Numbered from the stretch's first letter, positions 1 to 7,526 are shown. The stretch is 15,694 bases of DNA from Peptococcaceae bacterium (GCA_900756555.1 CAAEKP010000141.1:1-15694); one strand, 5' to 3'. Notes: generated by a model from the sequence alone, not told the origin. Program-made: numbers and translations.

Positions 1-1
1 A

Positions 2-1108
2 CCACGAGCCGCATTTACTGTGGACGAAATTGTGAGCCTGACTATGGAATTCTATCGCCGCAACTATATTGAAGGATTGTTCCTCAGTTCCGCCATCATC
101 GGCTCGCCGGACTATACCATGGAACAGCTGGTACAGGTAGTAGAAAGGCTGCGCTATGAACAACATTTTCACGGCTATATCCATTTAAAGGCTATCCCCG
201 GTGCCAATCCGGCGTTAATTCAACGGGCCGGGCAGGTAGCTGACCGCCTCAGTGTCAATCTGGAACTGCCTTCCGAAAAATCGCTTTCCCTGCTGGCTCC
301 TGATAAAAAGAAGCAAAGCATTTTACTGCCCATGCAACAAATTCAGCAGGGCATCGTGCAGCGCAAACAGGAACGGGCCCTGTCCAGAAAAGCGCCAGCT
401 TTTGTTCCAGCCGGACAAACTACTCAAATGATGGTAGGAGCCTCACAGGAAAACGATTTACAGATACTGCGGCTGTCCTCGGCACTTTATCAGAAGTTTT
501 CCATGAAGCGGGTCTATTTTTCCGCCTATGTGCCCATCAACCAGGACAATCGGCTGCCGCAGATCGCTCAGCCACCCATGCTGCGCGAGAATCGGCTTTA
601 TCAGGCAGACTGGCTTATGCGCTTTTATGGCTTTCAGGCCAGCGAATTGCTGGATGAGAGCAATCCCAACTTTGACCCGGACTATGACCCCAAAATTATC
701 TGGGCAGTTCGCCATCCAGAGCAATTCCCGGTGGAAATCAACACAGCCTCTTATCAGCAGCTGATTCGCGTGCCGGGGCTGGGGATTCAATGCGCCAAAC
801 GCATCATCAGCGCCCGCAGAACAGCACGGCTGGACTTTACTGATTTACGCAAGATGCACGTTTCCTTAAAGCGCGCTCAATATTTTATCACCTGCAAGGG
901 AAAATATTACCGCATTCAAGACCCACAGCCACAGATGATTTTACGCGCCTTAAAGCCTAATGCCCGCTCACCCTATGAGCAGCTGACACTATTCCCGGAA
1001 ACAACAGCAGCACCGCAGTCTGACGTGGAAGTTCTGAACGATAACGATTTCTTTCCAGCTGCCACCGGGCCAGCAAACAGTGCCAAAGATTTATTGCCTG
1101 CATTTTAA
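2..1108 (+). CDS. Putative DNA modification/repair radical SAM protein, C-terminal part (5' truncated by window edge)
   Basis: The frame is open from base 2 (PRAAFT before the GTG at 20), so the gene starts upstream; the GTG is internal. About 368 residues are present. The RNYIEGLFLSSAIIGSPDYTM stretch, the YIHLKAIPGA segment and NLELPSEKSLSLLAPDKKK match the TIGR03916 family (SplB-like radical SAM proteins assigned to DNA modification or repair). The CxxxCxxC iron-sulfur motif expected near the N-terminus lies outside the window and cannot be checked. Near the C-terminus, VEINTASYQQLIRVPGLG followed by AKRIISARR is a helix-hairpin-helix DNA-binding motif, consistent with action on DNA. The next gene, 79 bases downstream, is the family's usual partner. 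The biochemical reaction of the family is, to my knowledge, not established. Family assignment is confident; function is inferred. Confidence 0.88.
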   Translation, partial: PRAAFTVDEIVSLTMEFYRRNYIEGLFLSSAIIGSPDYTMEQLVQVVERLRYEQHFHGYIHLKAIPGANPALIQRAGQVADRLSVNLELPSEKSLSLLAPDKKKQSILLPMQQIQQGIVQRKQERALSRKAPAFVPAGQTTQMMVGASQENDLQILRLSSALYQKFSMKRVYFSAYVPINQDNRLPQIAQPPMLRENRLYQADWLMRFYGFQASELLDESNPNFDPDYDPKIIWAVRHPEQFPVEINTASYQQLIRVPGLGIQCAKRIISARRTARLDFTDLRKMHVSLKRAQYFITCKGKYYRIQDPQPQMILRALKPNARSPYEQLTLFPETTAAPQSDVEVLNDNDFFPAATGPANSAKDLLPAF

Positions 1109-1187
1109 TTTTATCGGCAAACAGCATCATTTCCCGTAAAATAGCGGTGAAAAGTGACGAATACACCACACAGAAAGGAGATACCCC

Positions 1188-1928
1188 ATGCGCACCTATC
1201 TTTATGACGGCAGCTTTGACGGCCTGCTGACTGCCTATTTTTATGCTTACAAAGACCCTAACGTCTACACAGTCTGCCGTCAGCAGAATTATCAGCCGGA
1301 TTTGCTGTCGCAATCTCGCAATATTGTTACTGAACCAGACAAAGCAGACCGCATCTATCGCTCCGTCCGGCAGAATCTCTCTGAACAGACACTGCACAAT
1401 CTGTATCTGCTCTATCTCTGTGAGCTGCCTGACTGCGATTTATTAGGGCTGCGTTATCTGCGGCTTTGTTTTGTCAACGGTGCCAACATTAACCTGGCCA
1501 AACAGCATCCCGTCATCCGTCAGGTGGACGATTATCGCCATAAGGTATACAAAGAACTGGAGCACATGAAAGGATTTCTGCGCTTTCAACAGATAGCCCC
1601 GCTGACGTTTTATGCCTGTTTCGCGCCGGACCACAATCAGTTGCCTTTGTTATTGCCTCATTTGCAGCGACGCTTTTCTGACCAGAAAATGCTTGTGCAT
1701 GATGAAAAACGCAGCTGCGCGTTAATCTATAATTTGCACCACAGCACCATCGTTCCTTTTACAGCCGATGATGCCGCCCGGCTGCTGCAAAACAGTCAGG
1801 ACGACACCATTGAACTGTTTCGGCAATACTTTCAGTCCATTAATATCCCGGAGCGGGCTAATCCGCGCCTGCAAGCCCAATATATGCCCCACCGTTACCG
1901 TTCTTACATGGGGGAAACTCAGCAGTAA
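1188..1928 (+). CDS. TIGR03915/DUF4130 family putative DNA metabolism protein
   Basis: This 246-residue protein is preceded by AAAGGAG at 1174-1180, seven bases before the ATG. YDGSFDGLL (residues 6-14), YKELEHMKGFLRF (121-133), FAPDHN (145-150) and HDEKR (171-175) are hallmarks of the TIGR03915 'SAM-associated' family. Members are found beside TIGR03916 radical SAM proteins, as here, and in other bacteria are fused to UdgX-like uracil-DNA glycosylase domains; that is family knowledge, not visible in this sequence. No glycosylase domain is present here, so this is the stand-alone form. No signal peptide or membrane segment is visible, so it is probably cytoplasmic. The gene most likely forms an operon with the radical SAM gene: same strand, short gap, no terminator between. 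The reaction is unknown. Confidence 0.88.
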   Translation: MRTYLYDGSFDGLLTAYFYAYKDPNVYTVCRQQNYQPDLLSQSRNIVTEPDKADRIYRSVRQNLSEQTLHNLYLLYLCELPDCDLLGLRYLRLCFVNGANINLAKQHPVIRQVDDYRHKVYKELEHMKGFLRFQQIAPLTFYACFAPDHNQLPLLLPHLQRRFSDQKMLVHDEKRSCALIYNLHHSTIVPFTADDAARLLQNSQDDTIELFRQYFQSINIPERANPRLQAQYMPHRYRSYMGETQQ

Positions 1929-2235
1929 TTTGAGCATAGTATAAAAGACTGTGCTGCCCCAGGCAAGCAAAAAGATTCGACAAACCTCGCAATACTTGTC
2001 ATTCTCACGCATTTAGCAGCGCACTCATCGACAAGCATTGCTAAATAAGTCCGTCAGCTTGCAAAATATGTACGCAGCTTGTTAAAAAACAGCAAAAAAA
2101 TAGCCGCTACCAACGATAGCGACTATAAATATCTTAATTTGCATACAATAAAATAATATTCCCCCCACGCAGCGACGATTTAATCAGCAAAATGCAACAG
2201 CTGCAATATAGCAAAACCTTCCCGCGAGTAGCTGC
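1929..2235. other. Convergent intergenic region between the DNA-repair pair and codY
   Basis: There is no credible gene in these 307 bases. The clear element is the codY-side terminator (2094-2125, minus strand). Two further inverted repeats are visible: AGCATAGT (1933-1940) with ACTGTGCT (1948-1955), allowing one G-U pair, and ATTTAGCA (2011-2018) with TGCTAAAT (2039-2046) around a 20-base loop. Neither is followed by a T-run on the plus strand, so I found no convincing terminator for the upstream plus-strand genes. Confidence 0.6.
2094..2125 (-). terminator. Intrinsic terminator downstream of codY
   Basis: On the minus strand TAGTCGCTA and TAGCGGCTA form a 9-bp stem (one U-G wobble) with a 7-base loop, followed directly by seven T's and then GCTGTTTTTT. 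It lies about 110 bases past the codY stop in the correct orientation. Confidence 0.8.
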
Positions 2236-2967
2236 TTAAATCATCGCCAGTTCCTCGTAGAGATAGTCATTCAAAATTTTAATGTAGGTGCCTTTCATGC
2301 CTAAAGAACGGGCATCAATTACACCGGCGCTTTCCAGTTTACGCAGCGCATTGACGATAACGGAACGGGTCAGCTTATATTCTTCTGCCAGTTTACTGGC
2401 CACCAGAAATCCTTCGTTGCCCTCAATCTCGTTAAAAATATACTTCACCGCTTCTAACTCTGAGTACGACAATACTTCCAGCGCCAGCTGCACCACATTC
2501 TTTTTGCGCGCCTCTGTTTCCGCTTTACGGCTGGCAGCGCGAATCATCATCACCGAAGCCAGTGTAGCAGCGTATTCTACCAACAGCTGTCCTTCAACAG
2601 CGAATTCTTCCTTTTCTCTGCCACAAATCAGCACCCCTAATTGTTCCGACTGACTTACCACCGGCGTCAATGCCAGGCAGTTGCCGTTGTGCCGCTGATT
2701 ATACACCGGCTGGTGCAGTTCTAAAATCCAGCTCTGATTATCCTCATTGCAGTGTTTTTCCTCCAACTCCCGCTGGCTGAATAACTGCATCCCCGCAGTG
2801 TCACTGCAAGCCAGTAAATCGCCGTCTTTATTTACCACATAAATGCTACACTGCAACAGACTGTGCAGCTGCTCTGCCGCATTCTGAAAATCCAACGCAT
2901 CCACGGTTGCTTTCTGCATCATGTGATGCATAGTTCTATTTTTCTCCAATACTTTTTCTAATTCCAT
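2236..2967 (-). CDS. codY: GTP-sensing global transcriptional regulator CodY
   Basis: The protein has 243 residues, slightly shorter than the roughly 259 of Bacillus CodY. The C-terminal winged helix-turn-helix (residues about 165-243) is nearly canonical: SYSELEAVKYIF, the GFLVASKLAEEY stretch, TRSVIVNALRKLESAGVI and SLGMKGTYIK. Residues 1 to about 155 correspond to the GAF effector domain (IYVVNKDGDLLACS, LVEYAATLASVMMIR), which in studied CodY proteins binds branched-chain amino acids. In Bacillota CodY responds to GTP and branched-chain amino acids and mostly represses nutrient-scavenging genes. The start is supported by GGGAGG eight bases before the ATG on the minus strand. It is followed by its own terminator; dusB lies upstream on the same strand, 159 bases away. 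A CodY-box-like site occurs in this window at 7735-7749. Confidence 0.95.
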   Translation of the reverse strand: MELEKVLEKNRTMHHMMQKATVDALDFQNAAEQLHSLLQCSIYVVNKDGDLLACSDTAGMQLFSQRELEEKHCNEDNQSWILELHQPVYNQRHNGNCLALTPVVSQSEQLGVLICGREKEEFAVEGQLLVEYAATLASVMMIRAASRKAETEARKKNVVQLALEVLSYSELEAVKYIFNEIEGNEGFLVASKLAEEYKLTRSVIVNALRKLESAGVIDARSLGMKGTYIKILNDYLYEELAMI

Positions 2968-3075
2968 TTTATCTGCCTCCCAAAAAATTATGTTCTCAAG
3001 ATAGTAGTATTATTACCAGAGATTTACATAATATTCACAGAAGGCAAAATTTTATTGAAGGCTTCTGATTTTTTC

Positions 3076-3084
3076 TTATCCACA
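3076..3084 (+). promoter_or_regulatory. Single DnaA-box-like 9-mer
   Basis: TTATCCACA is an exact match to the consensus TTATNCACA, located between dusB and codY upstream of the codY start. It is isolated, and no cluster that would suggest an origin is visible. It may be chance. Confidence 0.25.
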
Positions 3085-3126
3085 GCCAATTTCACACAAG
3101 ATTTTACTAAAATTTTAGCATTACGC

Positions 3127-4086
3127 TCAAAACTTCAGTTCCAGTAAATTTTCTAAATCTTCCATTGTAGCTACGGTATTAATTAAGTCCCGCATACGGG
3201 CGGCATGGGGCAAACCTTTATAGTACCAGGCAATATGCTTGCGCAGCTCTTTCATTGCCACATACTCCCCTTTTTCTCCGCAAATCAGCTGCGCATGATG
3301 CAGAATAATCTTTTTGCGCTGTTCCAGCTCTGGCTCAGGCTCGTACATTCCCGTGCGCAGATAATCCAATGTCTGCTGATACATCCAAGGCCGCCCCAAT
3401 GCGCCACGGCCCAGCATGATACCATCACAACCGGTCTGTTCCATCATAGCTTTGCCATCCTCCGGCGCAAAAATATCACCATTGCCGATAACCGGCACTT
3501 GCACCGCCTCTTTCACCTGACGGATAATCTCCCAGTCCGCCTTCCCGCTGTAATATTGCATTCGGGTGCGCCCGTGCATTGCAATGGCGCTGACGCCAGC
3601 CGCCTCCATCTGTTTGGCGTACTCCACCGCATTCACAGAATTGTCATCCCAGCCTTTGCGGAATTTTACCGTAATTGGAACATCCACTGCTTTCACCATG
3701 GCGTCCACAATCTGCACCGCCAATTCAGGATTGCGCATCAGGGAAGAACCCTCACCGTTGTTTACCACCTTAGGCACAGGACAACCCATGTTGATATCAA
3801 TAATTTTCGCGCCGTAGTCCTGCATAATGCGAGCACCCTCCGCCATCACATCCGGCTCGGAGCCAAAAATCTGCATACTGACAGGCTGCCGCTCCCCTTC
3901 CATATTCATCAGCAGATAGGTTTTTTTATTCTGATAGGTCAACGCTTTAGCACTGATCATCTCCGTATAAACTAAACCACAGCCATATTCCCGGGCAATC
4001 AGCCGTGACGGACGGTCACTGATACCTGCCATGGGCGCCGCCACCACTGGATTTTCCTCCAAAATTGTTTTTATGTAATTTGTCAT
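3127..4086 (-). CDS. dusB: tRNA-dihydrouridine synthase B
   Basis: This is a 319-residue protein of the usual family length. It is an FMN-dependent TIM-barrel enzyme that reduces specific uridines in tRNA to dihydrouridine in the cytoplasm. Visible motifs are APMAGISDRPSR (17-28), the flavin-site Gln in PVSMQIFGS (Q72), INMGCPVPKVVNNGEGSSLM with catalytic Cys102, VKFRKGW with K141, AMHGRTRMQYYSGKADW with H171, GNGDIF and GIMLGRGALGRPW. GAGCAG preceded by TAG (TAGGAG) lies a few bases before the ATG. This dusB subtype is assigned from the NMGCPVPKVV signature and the overall fit. A possible promoter lies 50-80 bases upstream (4139-4167). It may be cotranscribed with codY, which follows on the same strand. 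Confidence 0.95.
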   Translation of the reverse strand: MTNYIKTILEENPVVAAPMAGISDRPSRLIAREYGCGLVYTEMISAKALTYQNKKTYLLMNMEGERQPVSMQIFGSEPDVMAEGARIMQDYGAKIIDINMGCPVPKVVNNGEGSSLMRNPELAVQIVDAMVKAVDVPITVKFRKGWDDNSVNAVEYAKQMEAAGVSAIAMHGRTRMQYYSGKADWEIIRQVKEAVQVPVIGNGDIFAPEDGKAMMEQTGCDGIMLGRGALGRPWMYQQTLDYLRTGMYEPEPELEQRKKIILHHAQLICGEKGEYVAMKELRKHIAWYYKGLPHAARMRDLINTVATMEDLENLLELKF

Positions 4087-4138
4087 CTTCTGCTCCTAAC
4101 TTTTTACCAAACGCCATTTAATATGATATTCTTTCCGT

Positions 4139-4167
4139 AGAATACTATACTCAAAAGAAAAAGTCTA
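4139..4167 (-). promoter_or_regulatory. Putative sigma-A promoter of dusB
   Basis: On the minus strand TAGACT (4162-4167) and TATTCT (4139-4144) are separated by 17 bases, each matching 4 of 6 consensus positions. Transcription would start about 45 bases before the dusB ATG. Moderate support only. Confidence 0.4.
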
Positions 4168-4359
4168 GCGTTTTTTATTGCTCTTTCGTAACTATCCCGC
4201 ACAAAATTTTTTTCTAAATCATTTTTTACAAAACAGCAACATATTTGTAGCAATTCTGAAACACCAGCCGCTTAAACTATAACCAACATCCGTTGAGAAC
4301 AAAAGATAACAAATTGTTTTTTATGTAAATAAATTTAGAAAGGGTTTAGGTGATTCATT

Positions 4360-5367
4360 ATGACACAAACCATGTATTTATTAACCGGAGCCGCCGGCAA
4401 CTTAGGCAGCAATATTTCCAGACAATTAGTGAACAAAGGATGCTCCGTCCGTGCACTGGTCTTACCAAATGATAAAGCTGTACGATATGTACCAACAGAA
4501 GCAGACATTTGCTTTGGTGATATTATGGATAACGCTTCTCTGGAGCAATTTTTCACTGTACCGGAAAACACTTCTGTAATTGTAATCCACTGTGCCAGTA
4601 TCGTTACCGTAGACCCTTCCTTTCAGCAAAAAGTATATGATATCAATGTAACCGGTACCAAAAATATAATTCAAAAATGCCTGGAACATAATGTTGAAAA
4701 ATTAGTTTATATCAGTTCCACCGGTGCAATTCCTGAACAGCCTGGCCATACACTAATCAAAGAGGTATCTGCATTTGAACCGCAAAAAGTAATTGGATGC
4801 TACAGTCAGTCAAAGGCATTGGCTAGTCAGGCTGTATTGGACGCTGTAAAAGAACATGATCTCAATGCTTGTATTATCTGTCCTTCTGGTATTTGTGGCC
4901 CTAATGATTATTCGTTTGGGGAAGCCGCAACGGTAATTTGTGATGTTGTTAACGGAAAAATGCCAGTCGGAATTGCAGGTTCTTTTAATTTGTGCGATGT
5001 GCGTGATTTGGCAGATGGTGTCATTAAAGCTTGTGACCGAGGACAAAAAGGAGAGTGTTACATTTTTGGCAATAAACCTGTTACACTAAAAGAGTTCAGT
5101 CAGGTGATTGCAGATGTGTCCAACTGTAAACCTATCCGTTTCTTTTTACCAATACCGCTTGCCAACGCAATTGCCAAGTTGATGGAGGTACGCGCAAAAA
5201 GAACCGGAAAACCTACCATTCTCACTACTTTTGCAGTATATAACCTGGCACGAAATAATCATTTCGACAGCTCCAAAGCACAAAAAGAACTGGGCTATTG
5301 TACCCGTCCTTTCATCCAAACGATTTCTGATGAAGTCCGTTGGTTGCAAGCTGAAGGAAAATGCTAA
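4360..5367 (+). CDS. Extended short-chain dehydrogenase/reductase (NAD-dependent epimerase or 3-beta-HSD-like)
   Basis: The 335-residue protein has a complete Rossmann-fold extended SDR core. The nucleotide-binding glycine motif TGAAGNLG is at 9-16, DINVTGTKNII at 94-104, YISSTGA (117-123) carries the catalytic Ser/Thr region, and YSQSK (148-152) is the YxxxK catalytic pair. CPSGICGPND (174-183) and the DVRDLADGVIKA segment (213-224) are typical of the NAD(P)-dependent epimerase/dehydratase, dihydroflavonol reductase and 3-beta-hydroxysteroid dehydrogenase group. The substrate cannot be told from sequence; nucleotide sugars, sterols or other carbonyls are all possible. The ribosome site is AGGTGA six bases before the ATG. 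The gene looks more A+T-rich than its flanks and forms a unit with the small gene that follows 35 bases later, ending at a strong terminator. Confidence 0.85.
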   Translation: MTQTMYLLTGAAGNLGSNISRQLVNKGCSVRALVLPNDKAVRYVPTEADICFGDIMDNASLEQFFTVPENTSVIVIHCASIVTVDPSFQQKVYDINVTGTKNIIQKCLEHNVEKLVYISSTGAIPEQPGHTLIKEVSAFEPQKVIGCYSQSKALASQAVLDAVKEHDLNACIICPSGICGPNDYSFGEAATVICDVVNGKMPVGIAGSFNLCDVRDLADGVIKACDRGQKGECYIFGNKPVTLKEFSQVIADVSNCKPIRFFLPIPLANAIAKLMEVRAKRTGKPTILTTFAVYNLARNNHFDSSKAQKELGYCTRPFIQTISDEVRWLQAEGKC

Positions 5368-5402
5368 TAAAATGTTCTAAACTCAGAAAGGAGAATTGTT
5401 TC

Positions 5403-5597
5403 ATGCGTGATTTCAAATTAAAAACACCTAAGAAAATAGAAGAAATCATTGTCAACGGCTATAAGGAAGTGGAAAACACTTCCGTGAATGGATATCAGGC
5501 AATCAAAGACAGTGTTGTGTCCAAGTATAAAACGATAGAAAACAAATTTGTAGATACCTTTCTGGAAAAGAAAGATCCAAAACAAAAAACAGAATAA
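5403..5597 (+). CDS. Small protein built from four 11-residue amphipathic repeats
   Basis: This 64-residue protein starts at an ATG preceded by AAAGGAG (5387-5393, nine bases away). An in-frame ATG at 5361 would add 14 residues but has no good ribosome site. The centre is a run of 11-residue units with the pattern xxVNGYKxIEN: IIVNGYKEVEN, TSVNGYQAIKD, SVVSKYKTIEN and a degenerate KFVDTFLEKKD. Such hendecads usually form a long amphipathic helix that lies along a membrane or coils loosely. There is no signal peptide and the ends are highly charged. Similar short proteins with repeated GYKKIED-like units occur in Bacillota, but I know of no assigned function. Its place directly after the SDR gene, with a shared terminator, suggests coexpression. 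Confidence 0.8.
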   Translation: MRDFKLKTPKKIEEIIVNGYKEVENTSVNGYQAIKDSVVSKYKTIENKFVDTFLEKKDPKQKTE

Positions 5598-5632
5598 AAT
5601 CTGTTTTACCGCAAATGAATAACCCCATTTTA

Positions 5633-5680
5633 CCGTTGCAGGCAGTAATTTCCCCAAATACTGTTTGCAACGGTTTTTTT
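5633..5680 (+). terminator. Strong intrinsic terminator of the SDR/small-protein unit
   Basis: CCGTTGCA (5633-5640) pairs with TGCAACGG (5666-5673). The stem continues inward through two G-U pairs into CAGTA/TACTG, giving about 15 bp, and is followed immediately by seven T's (5674-5680). Confidence 0.93.
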
Positions 5681-5760
5681 AGAAAATAAACACAACTTTT
5701 TATATCTTAAAAAATTCTGATAGCACCCGCATCAAAACGATTATATCACCCTTTTTTGCA

Positions 5761-5811
5761 TAAAAAACAGCTTTCTCTGCAAAACAAAGTATTTTTTGCA
5801 AAAAAAGCTGT
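5761..5811 (-). terminator. Intrinsic terminator of the aminotransferase gene
   Basis: On the minus strand ACAGCTTT pairs with AAAGCTGT (plus-strand 5804-5811 with 5767-5774). An inner TGCAAAA/TTTTGCA stem is nested inside, and six T's follow. It lies 20 bases past the aminotransferase stop. Confidence 0.87.
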
Positions 5812-5830
5812 CTCTATTTCTCAATCTATT

Positions 5831-7078
5831 TTATTCGCCTACAGCATCCATTGCTTCTTTAATCATTTTAGCAATGCCGGGCAGTTTTTCTTCTGGAATG
5901 CAGCACAGTGCCACACGCAGACCGGCGTTAGCGCCATCACCCAGCGGCACCAGGAACAAATCCCGCTTGCGCAGCTCAGCGGCTACTTCTTCTGCTTTCG
6001 CTGTTGGCACAGTCACAAAGAAGCCTGCATCAAATGGGCATACTTTCAAGCCGATTTCGTTTGCCTCCGCGATAAATAATTCTGCACGTTTCAGCAGGCT
6101 CAGGCGCAATTCTTCCTGTTCTGCACGGAATGCCGCTTTTCTTTCCGGCTCCTGATAGATTTTTTCCATCACCAGCATTGCCAGACGGTTACAGTTAGAC
6201 CAAGTAGCGCGGCTGGAAAATTTATTGACTGTTACAAAATCCTCCACTTCCTGCTTATTGGAAGATACGCACATCAGACAGCCCAGACGATAGCCGTACA
6301 TGGTATAACTTTTGGACATACTGAACGCCACTAATGCCAGAAAATTCTGCGGCAGGTCATTCAGCAGCTGAAACATTTCACGGCATTTAGTTTCAGCAAA
6401 ATCAATATAAGCAATATCCAACAGCAGCACTACATTATTCTTACCATTATTGGCGATAGCTCTTAATTCTGCCATAATTGCTTCCAATTCGTTTTCTTTT
6501 ATATTGTAGCCAGTTGGATTATTGGCCGGTGTATTCAGAATCAAAAACACATTGCGCTGTTTTTCTGCGTATTCCCGCAGCTTGTCAATGCAGCCCTGCA
6601 CATTAAAGTTGCCCGCTTCATCAAATGTTACATAAGTGTCAAACTTACGGTTTGTTTCCCGGCAGATGCTTTTATACGCTGCCCAATAACGATCCGCCGT
6701 TAAAACGGTGTCACCATCTTCCAGATAATTGTACATCGCGTGGTGAATACCACCTGTGCCGCCCGGTGTGGCAAAGCCGTCAATATATGCGTTTGGCTTA
6801 TATTCCTGAAACGCTGCATCAATGGCAGCCTGCACAAATTCCGGCGTCCCTTCAATTGGCGCATATTCAGCAGAATCCACAAACGGAATTTCCTTAATTG
6901 TGTCTTCTACTGTTTTTAAGGTAATTAAATGCCCATCGCTATCTAAAAAAGCGCCAGTGGTTGCGTTGATAATTTTATCCTTCCCCACAACTGCTGCCCG
7001 CGCTTTTGCCATGGCACTGATTCCAAAGATTTTATCAGGGCCACCTTTCCCCTGCGTATGATTTGCTAGAACACTCAT
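5831..7078 (-). CDS. Class I PLP-dependent aminotransferase, aspartate/aromatic type
   Basis: I place the start at the ATG at 7078, which has AGGAA seven bases upstream, giving 415 residues; a longer frame to 7129 lacks a ribosome site. The layout follows the AspC/TyrB branch: YAPIEGTPEF (72-81), TPGGTGG (104-110), NTPANNPTGYN (182-192, N187), LLDIAYIDFA with D221 and Y224, FSMSKSY with the PLP lysine K256, YGYRLG with R264, RATWSN with R290, and GLRVALC with R388. These correspond well to Lys258, Asp222, Tyr225, Arg266, Arg292 and Arg386 of pig aspartate aminotransferase, so alpha-carboxylate and dicarboxylate binding are predicted. Likely substrates are aspartate, glutamate and oxoacids, with aromatic or sulfonated analogues possible. 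It is cytoplasmic, transcribed divergently from the YeiH-type transporter, with its own promoter and terminator. Confidence 0.9.
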   Translation of the reverse strand: MSVLANHTQGKGGPDKIFGISAMAKARAAVVGKDKIINATTGAFLDSDGHLITLKTVEDTIKEIPFVDSAEYAPIEGTPEFVQAAIDAAFQEYKPNAYIDGFATPGGTGGIHHAMYNYLEDGDTVLTADRYWAAYKSICRETNRKFDTYVTFDEAGNFNVQGCIDKLREYAEKQRNVFLILNTPANNPTGYNIKENELEAIMAELRAIANNGKNNVVLLLDIAYIDFAETKCREMFQLLNDLPQNFLALVAFSMSKSYTMYGYRLGCLMCVSSNKQEVEDFVTVNKFSSRATWSNCNRLAMLVMEKIYQEPERKAAFRAEQEELRLSLLKRAELFIAEANEIGLKVCPFDAGFFVTVPTAKAEEVAAELRKRDLFLVPLGDGANAGLRVALCCIPEEKLPGIAKMIKEAMDAVGE

Positions 7079-7189
7079 TACTTCATTCCTACTTTCCCTC
7101 ATATAATTTAGCAAAAAACATTTTACCATGATTTATTAAAAATTAGCCAGTCTGCTATGAAAGACTGATCTTTTGATATTACTGTTGTT

Positions 7190-7218
7190 ATTATACTGAT
7201 TTTTCACAGTATGCGCAA
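7190..7218 (-). promoter_or_regulatory. Sigma-A promoter of the aminotransferase gene
   Basis: On the minus strand the -10 is a perfect TATAAT (plus-strand 7190-7195), 17 bases from TTGCGC (plus-strand 7213-7218), which keeps the TTG of the -35. Transcription would begin near 7183 and leave a leader of about 105 bases. That leader contains a CAGTCT/AGACTG hairpin (7148-7167). Confidence 0.65.
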
Positions 7219-7234
7219 TAAAAGAGACACCATG

Positions 7235-7256
7235 TATTTTGTATTTATTTTGTATT
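7235..7256 (-). repeat. Two perfect tandem copies of an 11-bp A/T-rich unit next to a promoter
   Basis: TATTTTGTATT occurs at 7235-7245 and 7246-7256, immediately upstream of the aminotransferase -35. The 11-base period is about one helical turn, so it could act as an UP-like element, a curved stretch or a double operator. Function is unproven. Confidence 0.6.
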
Positions 7257-7439
7257 TTTACTGCTTCAGCTATTATCTTCATATTCTTCGCCTTCTCTAT
7301 TTAGCAAAATAACCCTTGCCGTTAAATCCTTTTGCCAATCTCTTGTCTATTTTCTGTCTACCGTCTGTTAATTTTTTTAACGAAAAAAAGAGTTGCAGCC
7401 TGTGAACAATCCGTTTCTTCACAATAATTCTTTGACCTG

Positions 7440-7460
7440 TTATCATAAAAATTATCATAA
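7440..7460 (+). repeat. Repeated TTATCATAA motif in the divergent control region
   Basis: TTATCATAA occurs at 7440-7448 and 7452-7460 (period 12), and a related TATCATAAG recurs at 7692-7700 in the transporter leader. A weaker possible promoter (TTATCA, 18 bases, TACAAT at 7464-7469) overlaps it. It could be an operator; no specific regulator is indicated. Confidence 0.4.
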
Positions 7461-7526
7461 GAGTACAATGCCATTAATTCTATTACTGGAAATTAACTGA
7501 CCTATAAGAATTTATTCTGATATTCA

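Noticed and set aside
957..1397. 146-codon open frame on the minus strand over the repair genes
   Set aside because: It lies antisense across two well-supported family members, has no recognisable motif and no ribosome site.
3107..3118. Perfect palindrome CTAAAATTTTAG after dusB
   Set aside because: No loop and no T-tract for termination, and no regulator consensus that I recognise; likely chance in A+T-rich DNA.
3205..3975. 256-codon open frame on the plus strand inside dusB
   Set aside because: It is antisense to a gene with all catalytic motifs; its His- and Leu-rich translation is a shadow of that gene.
4245..4262. CodY-like AATTCTGAAA upstream of the SDR gene
   Set aside because: Only about 8 of 15 consensus positions match.
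5586..5607. AAAACAGA/TCTGTTTT hairpin at the end of the small repeat-protein gene
   Set aside because: An A/T-rich 8-bp stem overlapping the stop codon; the far stronger terminator at 5633-5680 explains termination.
7079..7129. N-terminal extension of the aminotransferase to an ATG at 7129
   Set aside because: No ribosome site before that ATG, while the ATG at 7078 has AGGAA at good spacing and gives the usual family start.
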